A stretch of DNA of 64,000 bases, from positions 47,168,354-47,232,353 of the forward strand of contig CM038044.1 in the NCBI GenBank assembly GCA_021397845.1, written 5' to 3'. Position numbers and translations under genes: made by a program. This document shows positions 11,304 through 20,960 of the stretch, in pieces. Source of the DNA: Areca catechu (taxonomy: Eukaryota; Streptophyta; Magnoliopsida; Arecales; Arecaceae). Under the pieces are notes generated by a model. The model was given only the letters and a program-made list of their open reading frames with translations. It had not been told where the DNA came from and did not search any database. The stretch's first letter is position 1, and every line of letters begins with the position of its first letter.

Positions 11304-11304
11304 C

Positions 11305-13637
11305 TGAAAGTAAAAATGTGGTGCAGGTGCCTACGCTAAGCATGCAACAGCACAGGGAGCAGGTAAATATTTTAAAACATTTTTAAAATAAGTGCGGAAA
11401 ATACCTACTCCGCACAGGATCTAGCATATGCAAGATGCATGTATTGGCATGATACAGGACATATAATATTTATAAACATTTTAATAAATCTAGATCTACA
11501 CATGCACCGAAATTAAAACCCAAAAACAAACCTTATTCCCAGCTGGAATAAGTCTGGGATAAACCTGGAATAGACTGGAATAACTGGAATAAAGTTATTC
11601 CAGTCGTCTTCCACCTTGGGCTGAAAACTGGGCTTCCGAAAAGTCCCCGGAACGCCGCCTTCTGGACCTCCGATCGCTCCCAAATTTGGGCTGTAGATTC
11701 TTAAGGAAGTCCTCTTCGATTTGGCACTAGTTTCTGCAAGAAAAACTAAGCCAATAAATCGTAAAAATTTGCCGAAGTCTGCTGCACGAAAATGGCAGCA
11801 GAACAGAGTAGCTGTCTTCGTCGTTGGATTTCGGGCAACTGGAGTGATCCCGGCTCGTGTGCTTTGCTCCGAGGAGTAGAAGAATACGCCCTCTAGATGG
11901 GAGACATGCCCGGGGCTCTCCGATCCCTCTCCACGTGCAGTGCTAGCCGCTGGAAGATGGTTCACGGTCACAGGTTGCTGCAGCAAAACAGAATTGCTGC
12001 AGCAGGGATTTTGGGAGCACTTGAAACGATGGGTTCTCTCCCTCACACCCTCCAAATCCCAACCTAACTAGCACCCAATGGAAGCAATCTCTCAACCTCT
12101 CAAAAGGAATAACATCTAACTCTTCACACGCTGGAAAAAACTCGTTGGTTTTTCACTTCACACATCAGAACCAACTTGCTGAAAGGGGCGTTGGAGTTAA
12201 TATAAACAGCAGGGTGAATGGACAACGGAGAGGGTGGGAGGCCAAGGGGTCACCGACTGCAATTTACCCAATAAACCAGCCATTAACAGGGGATTAAAGC
12301 CATTAAACAAGGTTTAATTCCAGCGGGTTGAGGGAGGAGAAGAGACGCGCGACGAAATGGCTTCCACGGACGTTTGGCCTGCGTTTGGAATTCCTCCATT
12401 CAAATGACCGTGTAAAATGGTCCAAGGGGAGAAAAACCATGGTGGAAACCGGTTCAACCAAAAACCGGTCAAATCCCTTTAAACCAAACGATTCAATCCA
12501 ATAGGACCTGGTTCAAGGAATAAAATTGGTTCACAACCAATTGGAGGCCGAAACGAACTCCGAATCAGTTCAAAACTGATTCAGGAAAATCCTGGCGCAG
12601 AGCTGGTCAACCCGGAACATTTTCCGGTCGACATAGACAAGGCCAAGACGGGGAAAAGAGTGCTCAAAAGTACTGTGACCATAAAACCGAGATGATTCCC
12701 AATCGTAATCGGTATCCGGATCAGAGAGTTATCCTCTGTGGCATGTGACCTCATAGGTTCGAACCTAAACGGTAGCACTAGAACAATTTTTAGTACCAGC
12801 ACAGGAAACCATCTAGCAATGGGTCCCGGCATCCAGATAGGTCAAAGATGCGGGAGCAAACTATCGAACCTCTGGCATATGGTTACCGTATAATTCATCC
12901 TTTTGACCTCTAATGCTCAGGACGACTGAGATTGGGCTGCCAACCCAAACTGTGTTAGTCGACTATGTGTCTCAACCTCACAAGCCCAGTGACTCTTCAC
13001 TAGGACTACCCCGGTCGAGGATTTGCTAAATTGAGATACAGTAAGATATTCAATCCAAACTGTTTGGACAAGTCAATTCCATCTTGGTCCATCACTGCTC
13101 CACAAGTACTTGCCTGTACCCAGAAACCTTCCATCACCGGATTAAAAATCCGGGTAGTCCGGCACCAAAGCACAGGGAGTTGCTTGCAAGCTACCGTGAT
13201 GACCTCAGGTCAAAGGGACACTTATACCCATATCCAATCGTGAGTATCCCTTTGGCAGAAAGGGACTGCACGGAGTCACGTTCAATGAGATATCACATAT
13301 ATCCCACTTGCAGATCACATCAGTGTCACCACACTTATTTTGGTCAAGAGGACAACCAAACGATGTGAACTACAACAACCTATACTTGATATATTGCTGT
13401 CCAGTACAATATATCCTTTGGTTGTGAACAGGATTTAAGGACTACTCGATACATCCTCTCTGTATCGAAGTCAGTGTAGTCTTAAGGACTTCATCACTTG
13501 GAAAAAGTTCATTTTTAGGAAAAATCAATATGTGATGAGCTGCCAAATAACAATTTTATTAATTCATAAAATAAATACAGTGCTGAGCACAACCGCCTAC
13601 AACCCAGGCGATTGGCTTTGGGACACAATTCCCAACA
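11305..13637 (-). repeat. 5' LTR of Copia-1
   Basis: At 2333 bp it is the same length as the 3' LTR. It has a TATA-like box at 12197-12206. Downstream of that, 12055-11513 is open for 180 codons (MEGVRERTHR start). The sister LTR has a stop in it, and no family is recognised, so I treat it as R-U5 sequence that happens to be open. Confidence 0.95.
12197..12206 (-). promoter_or_regulatory. Candidate TATA box, Copia-1 5' LTR
   Basis: Minus-strand TTTATATTAA, the counterpart of the box in the 3' LTR at 4365-4374. In this copy it would drive the genomic RNA. Confidence 0.5.
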
Positions 13638-13642
13638 CTAAG
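13638..13642. repeat. Target-site duplication (right) of Copia-1
   Basis: CTAAG, an exact copy of 3468-3472. Confidence 0.95.
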
Positions 13643-14583
13643 AGACAAGAAGGTGTTTCAAGGATGAGTCCTATACTATTGAGATTTACCTTATGGGTTT
13701 GAGGCATATCTAAAGGGTCTACATAATGGAAGAAAGGGTTGTTGATTTCAGGAAAGAGATCAAGTAGAGTCAAAGAGGTGACTTCATCTTGAGGGTACTG
13801 ATTCAAAGAGGTCAAGTCCATGATAAACTCTTCTGGCTCATAAATCAAAGGACTGAGCTCTCTAATTGGGCTTTCTTCTAGTGGCTCCTCAGGTAGGATT
13901 CTAACAGTAGGATTGGATTCCTCATGGTCTTCTTCCTTTAAGAATTCTTCCACTACATGGTCAGCTAACTCTATGTTGGTTACCGTTTGGGTATAGCTGG
14001 GGTTATCTAAATCTAGGTCTGCTCCTACTTAAGTATGGTTAGGTTCAACTAATGTTGTGTGGTCTTCTACTTAGTCATCTAATGATTCAGCTAACTCTAA
14101 GTATTCTATGGGGAACTCCTCTTCTTCCTCCTCGTACTCGTCCACTAAGCTTCGGTTAGCCTCATATATCTCCTCTTCAGTATCTTTCTGGTGAACCAGT
14201 GAGGTGGTAAAAGGGGGTTGACTAAGGGATATCTGACTAATACTAGGTTCATATCTAGGGACTATGGGTTCCTGGGGATTATAGGGCAAGGGTTTAGCTC
14301 TATGGGCCTTGTCTAGGGTTCCTATTTGGTCATCTAATGGATCAATCCTATGGATCGTTTGGTTAATGGGTTGGGTCATCTGGTTAATCTGGGCGATTAA
14401 TTGAGCAAACTGGTCTCAGGATTGGCCAAACTGGCTTTGGGTTTGGGTGTTCATATGATCAAACCGATCTTGGTTTTGGGTGTTCATTTAGGCTAACTAA
14501 ATTTGAGTTTGGATATTGGTTTGGTTCAATTGAGCTAGCTGTTTAGTCATGGCTTTCAAGATGACTTCAAAATTGGACTCCAT
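13643..14583 (-). pseudogene. Element A: ORF1, acidic protein of unknown function
   Basis: The ATG at 14583 starts MESNFEVILKAMTKQ, conserved in element B (20960, MESNFEIF). A single frame of about 310 codons runs to the Copia-1 insertion with only a few nonsense codons and no frameshift. The N-terminal third is rich in Gln and Asn (TQSQFGQS, LINQMTQPIN), followed by a Pro-rich part, an acidic run DEYEEEEEEFPIEYLEL near residue 150, then PEEFIMDLTSLNQYPQDE and LDLFPEINNPFFH. I do not recognise it and no zinc knuckle is visible. Its position after PBS and leader is that of gag, so it may be a diverged capsid-like protein or a remnant; function unknown. Confidence 0.65.
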
Positions 14584-15723
14584 GTTTGAATTGGGGTTGG
14601 GTTTAGACTTATGGTATTAGGTTCCTAATCTAATGCAAACAATCAAACAAGCAAGCAAAGTGATGTGGTGCAGTCAAGCATGTAAAATGGGTTAGCTTAA
14701 TCTAGGATTTCCTAGACCTAGAGCCAGAACTGGATGAGTCAGCTCAACTTACACTTAACCCAGTAGCTAATCCTTTCACTGGCCAGATAGGGGGTGGGGT
14801 GGTGGGAGGCTCCTCCTACTTGTCAAAGGGTCCTAATTATAAACCACCAGTCCACTTAGGTCATTTGACTATGGACCCCCTGCCTTGACACCAGATTTCA
14901 GTAATAGCCACAGGATTAAATGCACTAGTTAGCCCACACAGCTCAGACCCGACCTATTGGTGTCACCTAGCCCTCTAGGGCAAATTAAGTCTAATCAATT
15001 TTAATTAAGGCTTGGGTGGAAATGCTAGGTTGTTATTTTGGACCCAGGATAGGTTATGACCTCCTGCCCTAATGTTATATTGATTGCCCTTAAGATTAGA
15101 TTAAAAGATGATGCACATTCAATGGTCCTGATGCAATCTAAAATAATCAGAAAATAAATTAATTTTTAATTAATTTATGAGATGTCAAGTTAGGTTTAAG
15201 TTTACTAGGGTTATCAAACAAATTTTTGCTTGGGATTGGGGGGTTTGGAAGTTGATTAGGTTTGAGTTAGTCAAGTGCAAAATTAGCAGAAATCAAAGAA
15301 TTAGGATTTTAGATGATGCAGAATCTGACATAGTTACTGATGCATAAAAAACTCTAAAAAATTACAAAGTAGAGGAAGGATGGTGTTGATGATGCCTACC
15401 AAATTTGATACAAAAAAAAAAAAATCAAATGATAATGCAAATCCTAGGGTTTTCAGACTACTACAGAAATTTCAAGATTTTTTTAAGGTTTCTAATATGA
15501 TGGATTTTAAAAAATTAGGTTTTTGAAAAAAATAATTAAAAATTATGAAAATTATCAAGATAGAACAGAGTACATGACATGAAATTTTCACAAAAAACTA
15601 AATTTTCTAAGATGCCGAAATAAGATGAAACATAGACACTAATGCAGTAGATAGGATGCAAAAATTAGGGTTTGTGAATACAAAGCAAATAAAAACTATC
15701 CTAAACCCTCTCTGATACCAAAC
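14584..15723 (-). other. Element A 5' leader with primer-binding site
   Basis: The primer-binding site is at 15708-15720 (minus TGGTATCAGAG, tRNA-Met type), three bases after the LTR. The rest is an untranslated leader. It includes the shared leader module (14776-14893) and a small hairpin GCCC-TAGA-GGGC (14970-14981). Sequence is A-rich near the PBS. No ORF is supported. Confidence 0.75.
14776..14893 (-). other. Shared leader module, copy in element A
   Basis: In element sense it runs from CTGGTGTCAAGG to CTATCTGGCCAG, with a central block GGAGCCTCCCACC. The ends pair CTGG/CCAG. Compared with the Copia copies, about 45 extra bases lie between the 5' end and the central block, as also in element B. 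Confidence 0.6.
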
Positions 15724-17272
15724 TGATATGGGATGACTCTAAGATTACTAAATATACCAAAAGAATAGTAAATTAATTTTTTTTGTGATTTTTATGACTT
15801 AGGTTCGTAGGCTAAATTCTTAAATAAAAGTAAGAACTAGCATAAGGAGTAGCAATGCATAGAATCATCTTGATCGCAGGCAAACTCATGCAAAAATAAT
15901 AAATTCCAGGACCTGAGAATTGAGAAACTCCTAGATTAGGATAGCTTATCTTTATCAAATCAGAAATTAAAAGAAAGAAAGGATATTACCAATCATTGAT
16001 TTGAAGAATCTGCAATCGAAGGGGTCACACAGCTCTCAGATTGAAGCCTGGAAGACGAAGCTTGGTTCCCTTGATTAGATGGCTGATTTGGGCAGTCCTA
16101 AAGGCAAGGAAAGCCTTCTCTAGGGAGGTGAAACACCTCGAGGATCCTACAAAATGTCAAGGGTCAATCAAAATATCAAGTAATAAAAAGAAAGGAAACT
16201 AGGTTTAGAAAGAATCAGGTTAGGGTTTAGAAGCTGGGCGGTAAGGAAGCAGATGAAGCTGTTGATCTGGGGCATCTTCAAGGTGCTCCTCAAGGACATG
16301 GATGATGCTTGGAAGCTTGGTTTGCTGCTATGGGCGTGGAGGATTGCAAGGGATGGTCAGCCAACTCAAGAAAAAGGAACCAAACAAAATAAAGTAACAC
16401 AAGCTTACAAGCTCAAATAAATTTCACCACAGTTTTTGATATCATGAATAAAAATTGCTTACAAGAGGGGGAGGGGTGGGGTATTTATAGAGTTCCCATG
16501 CCCTCTCTAACTAAAGTTACACTTAGTTTAACAAGCCTTTTCCTAGTTAGATTACATGTCCTTTCCTAGCTAGGTTAGAATTACAAGGCTTAAAAAAATT
16601 AAGAATCCTAACTTGGTTAGAAAAGTATTAGTCTTCTCCTTCTTCACTTAGGCTTGGACCAAGTCAACAAGTAGGGCACCTCATCCTTTTGCTGTGTGGG
16701 CTTTGGGATAGCAAAGGGAGGTCGGCCATGGGCCAAGGGCGCATGGGCTTGGGCCTCCTGGAAGCTGGGGTGCCGGTCCCCTGGGCTAGCATATTCCCGG
16801 TATCAAAAGGAAATCTTGGTTCTTCTTGCTTGGGCTTGCTTTCTAGGCTTGAATCTGAAAGCCTGGAGTGCTAGAATAACCTGGAAAACATAGGCTCCTG
16901 GCATATGGAATATTCCGAAAGCATCTGAAGGGAATCTGGCATCTGAAATGGTATTTGGAGGGAATCAGGGCACCTGGGTGTTAATTGAGCTCCCCTAAGC
17001 TGATGTAACTGCCTCTGGCTTCAGAATGAGGCCTGATGGAACTTCAAAATAGTGTAACCTCCTCTCTTGTACAAAAATTGGGCTCATACTAGACTCATAA
17101 CTGATGTACAGGACTCGATACTGACTAGGTTGAGGGTTGAGATAAATCAACAAACCTCAACTTATTACAGAACTCAATCTTAATTGATTACAAAACTTTC
17201 AAAACTTTGACACATGACTAATTAAACCATATGGGATCTAGTGATCTGTGTTTGATCCTGGTGTCCCCACTA
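15724..17272 (-). repeat. 5' LTR of element A
   Basis: In element sense it begins TAGTGGGGACACCAGG (G to A at the second base of TG) and ends CATCCCATATCA before the PBS. At 1549 bp it is homologous to the L LTR (1556 bp). The TATA box is at 16482-16489 (minus TATAAATA), followed by the same C-rich run as in L. Its outer edge at 17272 abuts the B LTR, which is cut there, so A is inserted into B's 3' LTR. The expected TSD would be CTTCA at 17273-17277; the other copy is outside the window. Confidence 0.85.
16482..16489 (-). promoter_or_regulatory. TATA box of the A 5' LTR
   Basis: Minus-strand TATAAATA is followed by CCCCACCCCTCCCCCTC and a TTCATGA segment. Same arrangement as in L. Confidence 0.7.
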
Positions 17273-17673
17273 CTTCATAAAATCTTGTGGGCTTGAGGTG
17301 CCTAAGGCCTGGTATGCTGGGGCACCATCTCCCGGAGGGCTTGGGCAGCATGAAGAAATCCAGATGCTGGGTTGGTGACTTAAGTGTGGGTCCAAAGGTC
17401 CTCCTCTTGAATAAAAAATACATGGACTCAAAAAGGCCTAACTGACAAGACTTAAAATAGACCTAAATAAATAATTGACTCATTGAACAGATAAACGGGA
17501 CTCAATGGACTAAACAAGGAACTTCCACCAACTTAGTGAATCCAACTGGCTCACTTTATTACAGGACTCACAAAATTTGGACTTCATTACAAGACTTAAT
17601 AAAAATCGACCAATACATGACTTAGAGGACAAATTGAAGCTTGAAGTCTATGTCTAATCTGATGTCCCCATCA
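17273..17673 (-). repeat. Element B 3' LTR, first 401 bp
   Basis: It starts TGATGGGGACATCAGA directly after the polypurine tract ACCCCAAGAGAAT (17674-17686, minus) and matches B's 5' LTR (23804 leftwards) closely up to CACAAGATTT(C/T)ATGAAG, where element A begins. The remaining 1.1 kb should lie beyond A, left of the window. Confidence 0.85.
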
Positions 17674-18150
17674 ATTCTCTTGGGGTGAGAGGAACTCAAC
17701 CTATCGAGTAGGAAGGTCAATCTAGCTCAAGTACTGCTCTGATGGGTCTAGGTTGAGGTGTTGCGGATCCTCTCGAGTGATCTATGAATCCTCAGATCTC
17801 AGTCAACCTTGCCAATGAACCAAGTGACTGGTAGCCTTTGATCCAGGTACTAGTGGCTTGGTCATCCAGGATATGCTCAATCTTTCCTCTCATAGGCTAA
17901 ATTGATGTGGACACTTAGGGTTGGGTTTGCTCTCAAAGAAAGGGTTAGGCTCAAACTCACTGGGTATCATTGCTGGCTCCTTATACTCAACTAAGTCTAA
18001 GATATTGAAGTTTGAGCTTAATGCCTAATTAGGTAACTCAGGCACTAGGTCCAACTCTCTTTATCAGTTTGATGGATCCAACTTACAAGTATGTAGCCTA
18101 ATTATTACAAAATTTTCTTAGTGAACTCTTAGACTCTTTTCGGAAATTAA
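17674..18150 (-). pseudogene. Element B: integrase tail and chromodomain remnant
   Basis: The minus-strand reading gives FNILDLVEYKEP, IPSEFEPNPFFES, ITREDPQHLNLDP and EQYLS in the same order as in L, ending at the polypurine tract. Several stops and frame changes break it. Conservation of this tail in both L and B, when most of pol is absent, is the main clue that the family derives from a chromovirus. Confidence 0.65.
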
Positions 18151-18607
18151 CCATATTTTTTAATAAAAATATTGCTTACATTAATCTTATGATTAACTCC
18201 TTATGTAGATCTCTAATCATGTAGTGCAAATGACACAAACAACTCCTATTGATATGCAGACAAAATACCTAATGCGGGCAAATAACTCATACCAACACTT
18301 ATTGATATGCAAACTCAACTAACTCTAAACTACAGCTGTGGGTTTGACCCTTGGTCAGGTGGGTGACATGCAGATGAGAACTTGACATGCACTCCTAACA
18401 GATGCCATAGGGTCCTCCAAAAGTAAGATGCAAACATGACATGCGTAATGAATGAATGCAGTATGCAAACTTCTACAAAATGCAATCTAATGGTTAGAGA
18501 AACATGAAAAGCTTCAGAAAAGGGTAGAAAATAAGAGAGAGATTCAGGGTTAGCTTGGTAAGGTAGAAAGTAAGAAAAGGATTTGGGGTTGATTGGATAG
18601 AATAGGA
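18151..18607 (-). pseudogene. Element B: distal ORF1 region
   Basis: Minus-strand reading from 18607 has FYPINPKSF, NPESLSYFLPFSEAF and LHFVEVCILHSF, matching L at 220-400. Solo LTR D separates it from the rest of ORF1 (20143-20960). It is followed by decayed sequence up to the integrase tail. Confidence 0.6.
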
Positions 18608-18612
18608 TACAA
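18608..18612. repeat. Target-site duplication (left) of solo LTR D
   Basis: TACAA precedes the TGATGCGGGAC start of D and is repeated at 20138-20142. Confidence 0.85.
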
Positions 18613-20137
18613 TGATGCGGGACACAAACCCGATGTACCCTGGGTTATTTGGAAAAGGGAAATACCTAAACAAACTAGGACCATGAGAGGGCTAAGAAGC
18701 CTCCCGGGACTAGGACAAAACTGAAACTAAAATCTTAAAATAGCTGATCTCTTTTATTTCCAATTTTCTTGGTGGAGGTGGCGAAGGAAGGATGGGGATG
18801 GGAGACTGGAAACTTGAACTCATGGCCCTGGGACTCACTCTAATGGGGAGACGCACATAGAAAGTCAGGGATCAAAGCACACAACTACCCTGAGCTCTCA
18901 TCGAACCCATAATGCACACATTAGGGCTCTCATAGATGCCCCTCCTGCTAGGGTGACTCTCAAAGAGCATGAGGGGATAAAAAGATGGGATAGGGGATAA
19001 ATAGGGCCTCACACCTTTAATCGAACCCATAATGCACATAGCAGGGAACAAAGGCAAAACGGGCCTCAGCCCAGAATCAAGACCAGTGGCTAAACCAAAA
19101 ATTCTTAATAATCTTCAATTATTACAGGGAAAGAGGGGGCCTTTATATAGAAAAACCAAACCCCTTAATTACTTAGCCTACAAGCAAACCTAAAATGAAA
19201 AATAAATTACATCAAAAACCGTGCTGCATCAAAATATGTGCTGATATGCTTTGAGAAGCGTGTTGGCTTGATGAAGTGCTCTAAAGAGTGTGCTGCTTGG
19301 ACTGCTCCAGAAAGCATGCGGACTCTTCTCGTGGCCGTGCACAAGGGGAGGGAACCATCTTCGGCAGCAACCGGCGGACAACCGGTGGCCGGGAAGCGGG
19401 CAACGGACGGGGCTGGCAGACAGCGAGCGATGGATGGCGGGCTGCAGGTGGGGTGGCAGCACAGGGTGGGCACGGCATGCCTTGTGCATGCCATTTGGTC
19501 TCCCACAGATGTGGGAACCCCTGGGCACCGACAGGGCCTCCGACGGTCGAGCATGGGCTGGTGGACGGCGGGACGGCAGCGAACGGTGGGCGATGGCCAG
19601 GCGGCGGATGGTGGCTGTAGGTGGGGCGATGGCAAGTGGCGGCACGGCATGCACGAGCATTCCGTTTCATCTTCCCGTGGGGGTGGGGCCCCGGGCACCG
19701 GCGAGGACCTCTGGTGACCGGGCGAGCACTAGCGGGCGGCAAGCGGTGGCAGGAAGGTGGTGGCAGGAAGGCGGCGGCGACAGCGGTGGCTATGGGTGAC
19801 GGTTGATCTTCCCACGGCCGTCCCTTCATCTTCCATGGGCGAGGGCAGCAGACGTCGGTTTTCCGGCGAGAGCGGGGCCGGCGAGCACCGGCGGGCGGGC
19901 CGGCGGGGGCGGCCGGGGGTCAGGCAGCCCGGATCTGGGGGCGGTGGGCTAGGGTTTGGGAGGTTTTAAAATCACGGGTGGGAGATGGAATAAGGATAGG
20001 ATAAAGTGGGGATAGGTTGTGGATAAAATCAGAATAGTGGGGATAGGTGGAATAGCGAGAATAGGAAAAATAAAAAAAAATGTGAGAAAATTGAGAAAAA
20101 TGGAAAAAATACCTGGACGGCAGTTGGATCCCCATCA
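18613..20137 (-). mobile_element. Solo LTR D (1525 bp) with a GC-rich block
   Basis: A single LTR-like unit, in element sense TGATGGGGATCC to GTGTCCCGCATCA, is flanked by TACAA on both sides and has no internal region or second LTR; this is what LTR-LTR recombination leaves. The minus-strand TATA-like TATATAAAGG is at 19142-19149, followed by CCCCCTCTTT. The segment 19280-19970 is strongly GC- and CpG-rich, and is open in several frames on both strands because stop codons are rare there; none of those frames resembles a protein. D shares its end and the block around GGCTAAGAAG with LTR E at the right edge. Confidence 0.8.
19142..19149 (-). promoter_or_regulatory. TATA box of solo LTR D
   Basis: Minus-strand TATATAAA is followed by GGCCCCC. 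E has the same arrangement at 63242-63249. Confidence 0.55.
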
Positions 20138-20142
20138 TACAA
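20138..20142. repeat. Target-site duplication (right) of solo LTR D
   Basis: TACAA, an exact copy of 18608-18612. Without D the ORF1 reading of B joins across the gap. Confidence 0.85.
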
Positions 20143-20960
20143 GGAGTGTCAAGGATTAGTCCTAAACTAATGAGGTTAACCTTATGGGATTGATGTTTAC
20201 CTATAGGGTCTATAGTATGGAAGAATGGGTCATTAATTTCAGGGAAGAGATCTTTAATAGGAACTACAGGAGGGGATTCATCCTGAGGGTACTGATAAGC
20301 CAAATTTATAATAAAGTCTTCTGGTTCATGAAATTTATGATTAGGCTCTATAATTGGACTTTCTTCTAAAGTCTACTCAGGTATAATTCTAACAGAAGTA
20401 TCTCGGTTCTCTTCCTCAAACTGGTCTTCCACTACAGGTTCAGTTTGGATGTGGTTAGGGTTAGCTAACTTTGGGTTGGCTTCTATCTGGGTTTGGTCAA
20501 GGTCAACTACTTCTAGGTTGGCTTTAGTATGGGTAGGGTCAGGATCAACTAATTCTAGGTCTTCTATAGGTATCTCTTCTTCTTCTTCCTCATACTCATA
20601 CACTAAGCTCACATCAGCTTCATATATCTCCTCTTCAAGGCCATTCTAGTGAACCAATGGGGTGGCAAGAGGGGATTGTCTAAGGAAAAATTGACTAATG
20701 ACTGGGGTAGGGGTGGGTTGACTAAGAGGAAGTGGACTAATACTGGGCTTATATCTAAGAGCACTAATCCTATGGGTTGCTTGGTTATTGGATTGGGTTA
20801 TTTAGTTTATCTGGGCGGTCAATTGGGCAAATTGGTTTTAGGATTGGATATTGGACTGGTTAATCTGGGTGGTTAATTAGGAAGTGGATTGGGCATTCAG
20901 TTGGTTCATCTGGTCAAATCGTTCATTCATGGCTTCATGAAGATCTCAAAGTTGGATTCC
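20143..20960 (-). pseudogene. Element B: ORF1, acidic protein of unknown function
   Basis: It starts MESNFEIF at 20960 like element A, then shows an early one-base frameshift and stops. Clear blocks on the minus strand are YEYEEEEEEIPIEDLEL (near 20590), a repeated LVDPDPTHTKANLE / VVDLDQTQIEANPK pair, EDQFEEENRD, AYQYPQDES, KDLFPEINDPFFH and SHKVNLISLGLILDTPC. Order and spacing match A and L, so the protein is a family trait and not chance. Function is not recognised. Confidence 0.6.

Larger units (their letters stand above)
9763..11304 (-). other. Copia-1 5' leader (untranslated)
   Basis: About 1.5 kb lies between the primer-binding site and the gag ATG. In element sense it contains an A tract of about 20 nt (10340-10359), the shared leader module (10545-10623) and a set of hairpins with a repeated GC-rich core (9928-10152). 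No ORF is supported. Long leaders are usual in BARE-like elements and carry packaging and translation signals; which part does this here is unknown. Confidence 0.8.
3473..13637 (-). mobile_element. Copia-1: full-length Angela/BARE-like Ty1-copia retrotransposon
   Basis: A 10,165-bp element in minus orientation has two 2333-bp LTRs, 5-bp TSDs (CTAAG), a tRNA-iMet-type primer-binding site, a polypurine tract, and gag, protease, integrase, RT and RNase H in Copia order. The LTRs begin TGTTGG and end TTTCA in element sense. Comparing the two LTRs by eye gives roughly 60-70 substitutions, about 3%, mostly transitions, so it is one of the younger insertions here. It is inserted in ORF1 of element A. 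One frameshift and two nonsense codons disable the polyprotein. The motifs resemble the BARE-1/Angela lineage, though 2.3-kb LTRs are long even for that group. Confidence 0.95.

Noticed and set aside
11513..12055. 180-codon ORF inside the Copia-1 5' LTR
   Set aside because: The matching ORF in the 3' LTR stops after 98 codons through a single CGA-to-TGA change, no family is recognised, and it lies in R-U5 ahead of gag.
1266..17272. The LTRs at 1266-2821 and 15724-17272 as the two LTRs of one element
   Set aside because: They are homologous but in opposite orientation, and each adjoins the matching end of its own element. Two elements, L and A, explain this better.
19207..19829. Five or more overlapping ORFs of 110-182 codons on both strands
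   Set aside because: They lie in the GC-rich block of solo LTR D, where stop codons are rare by composition. No frame shows a domain, and overlapping frames on both strands cannot all be genes.
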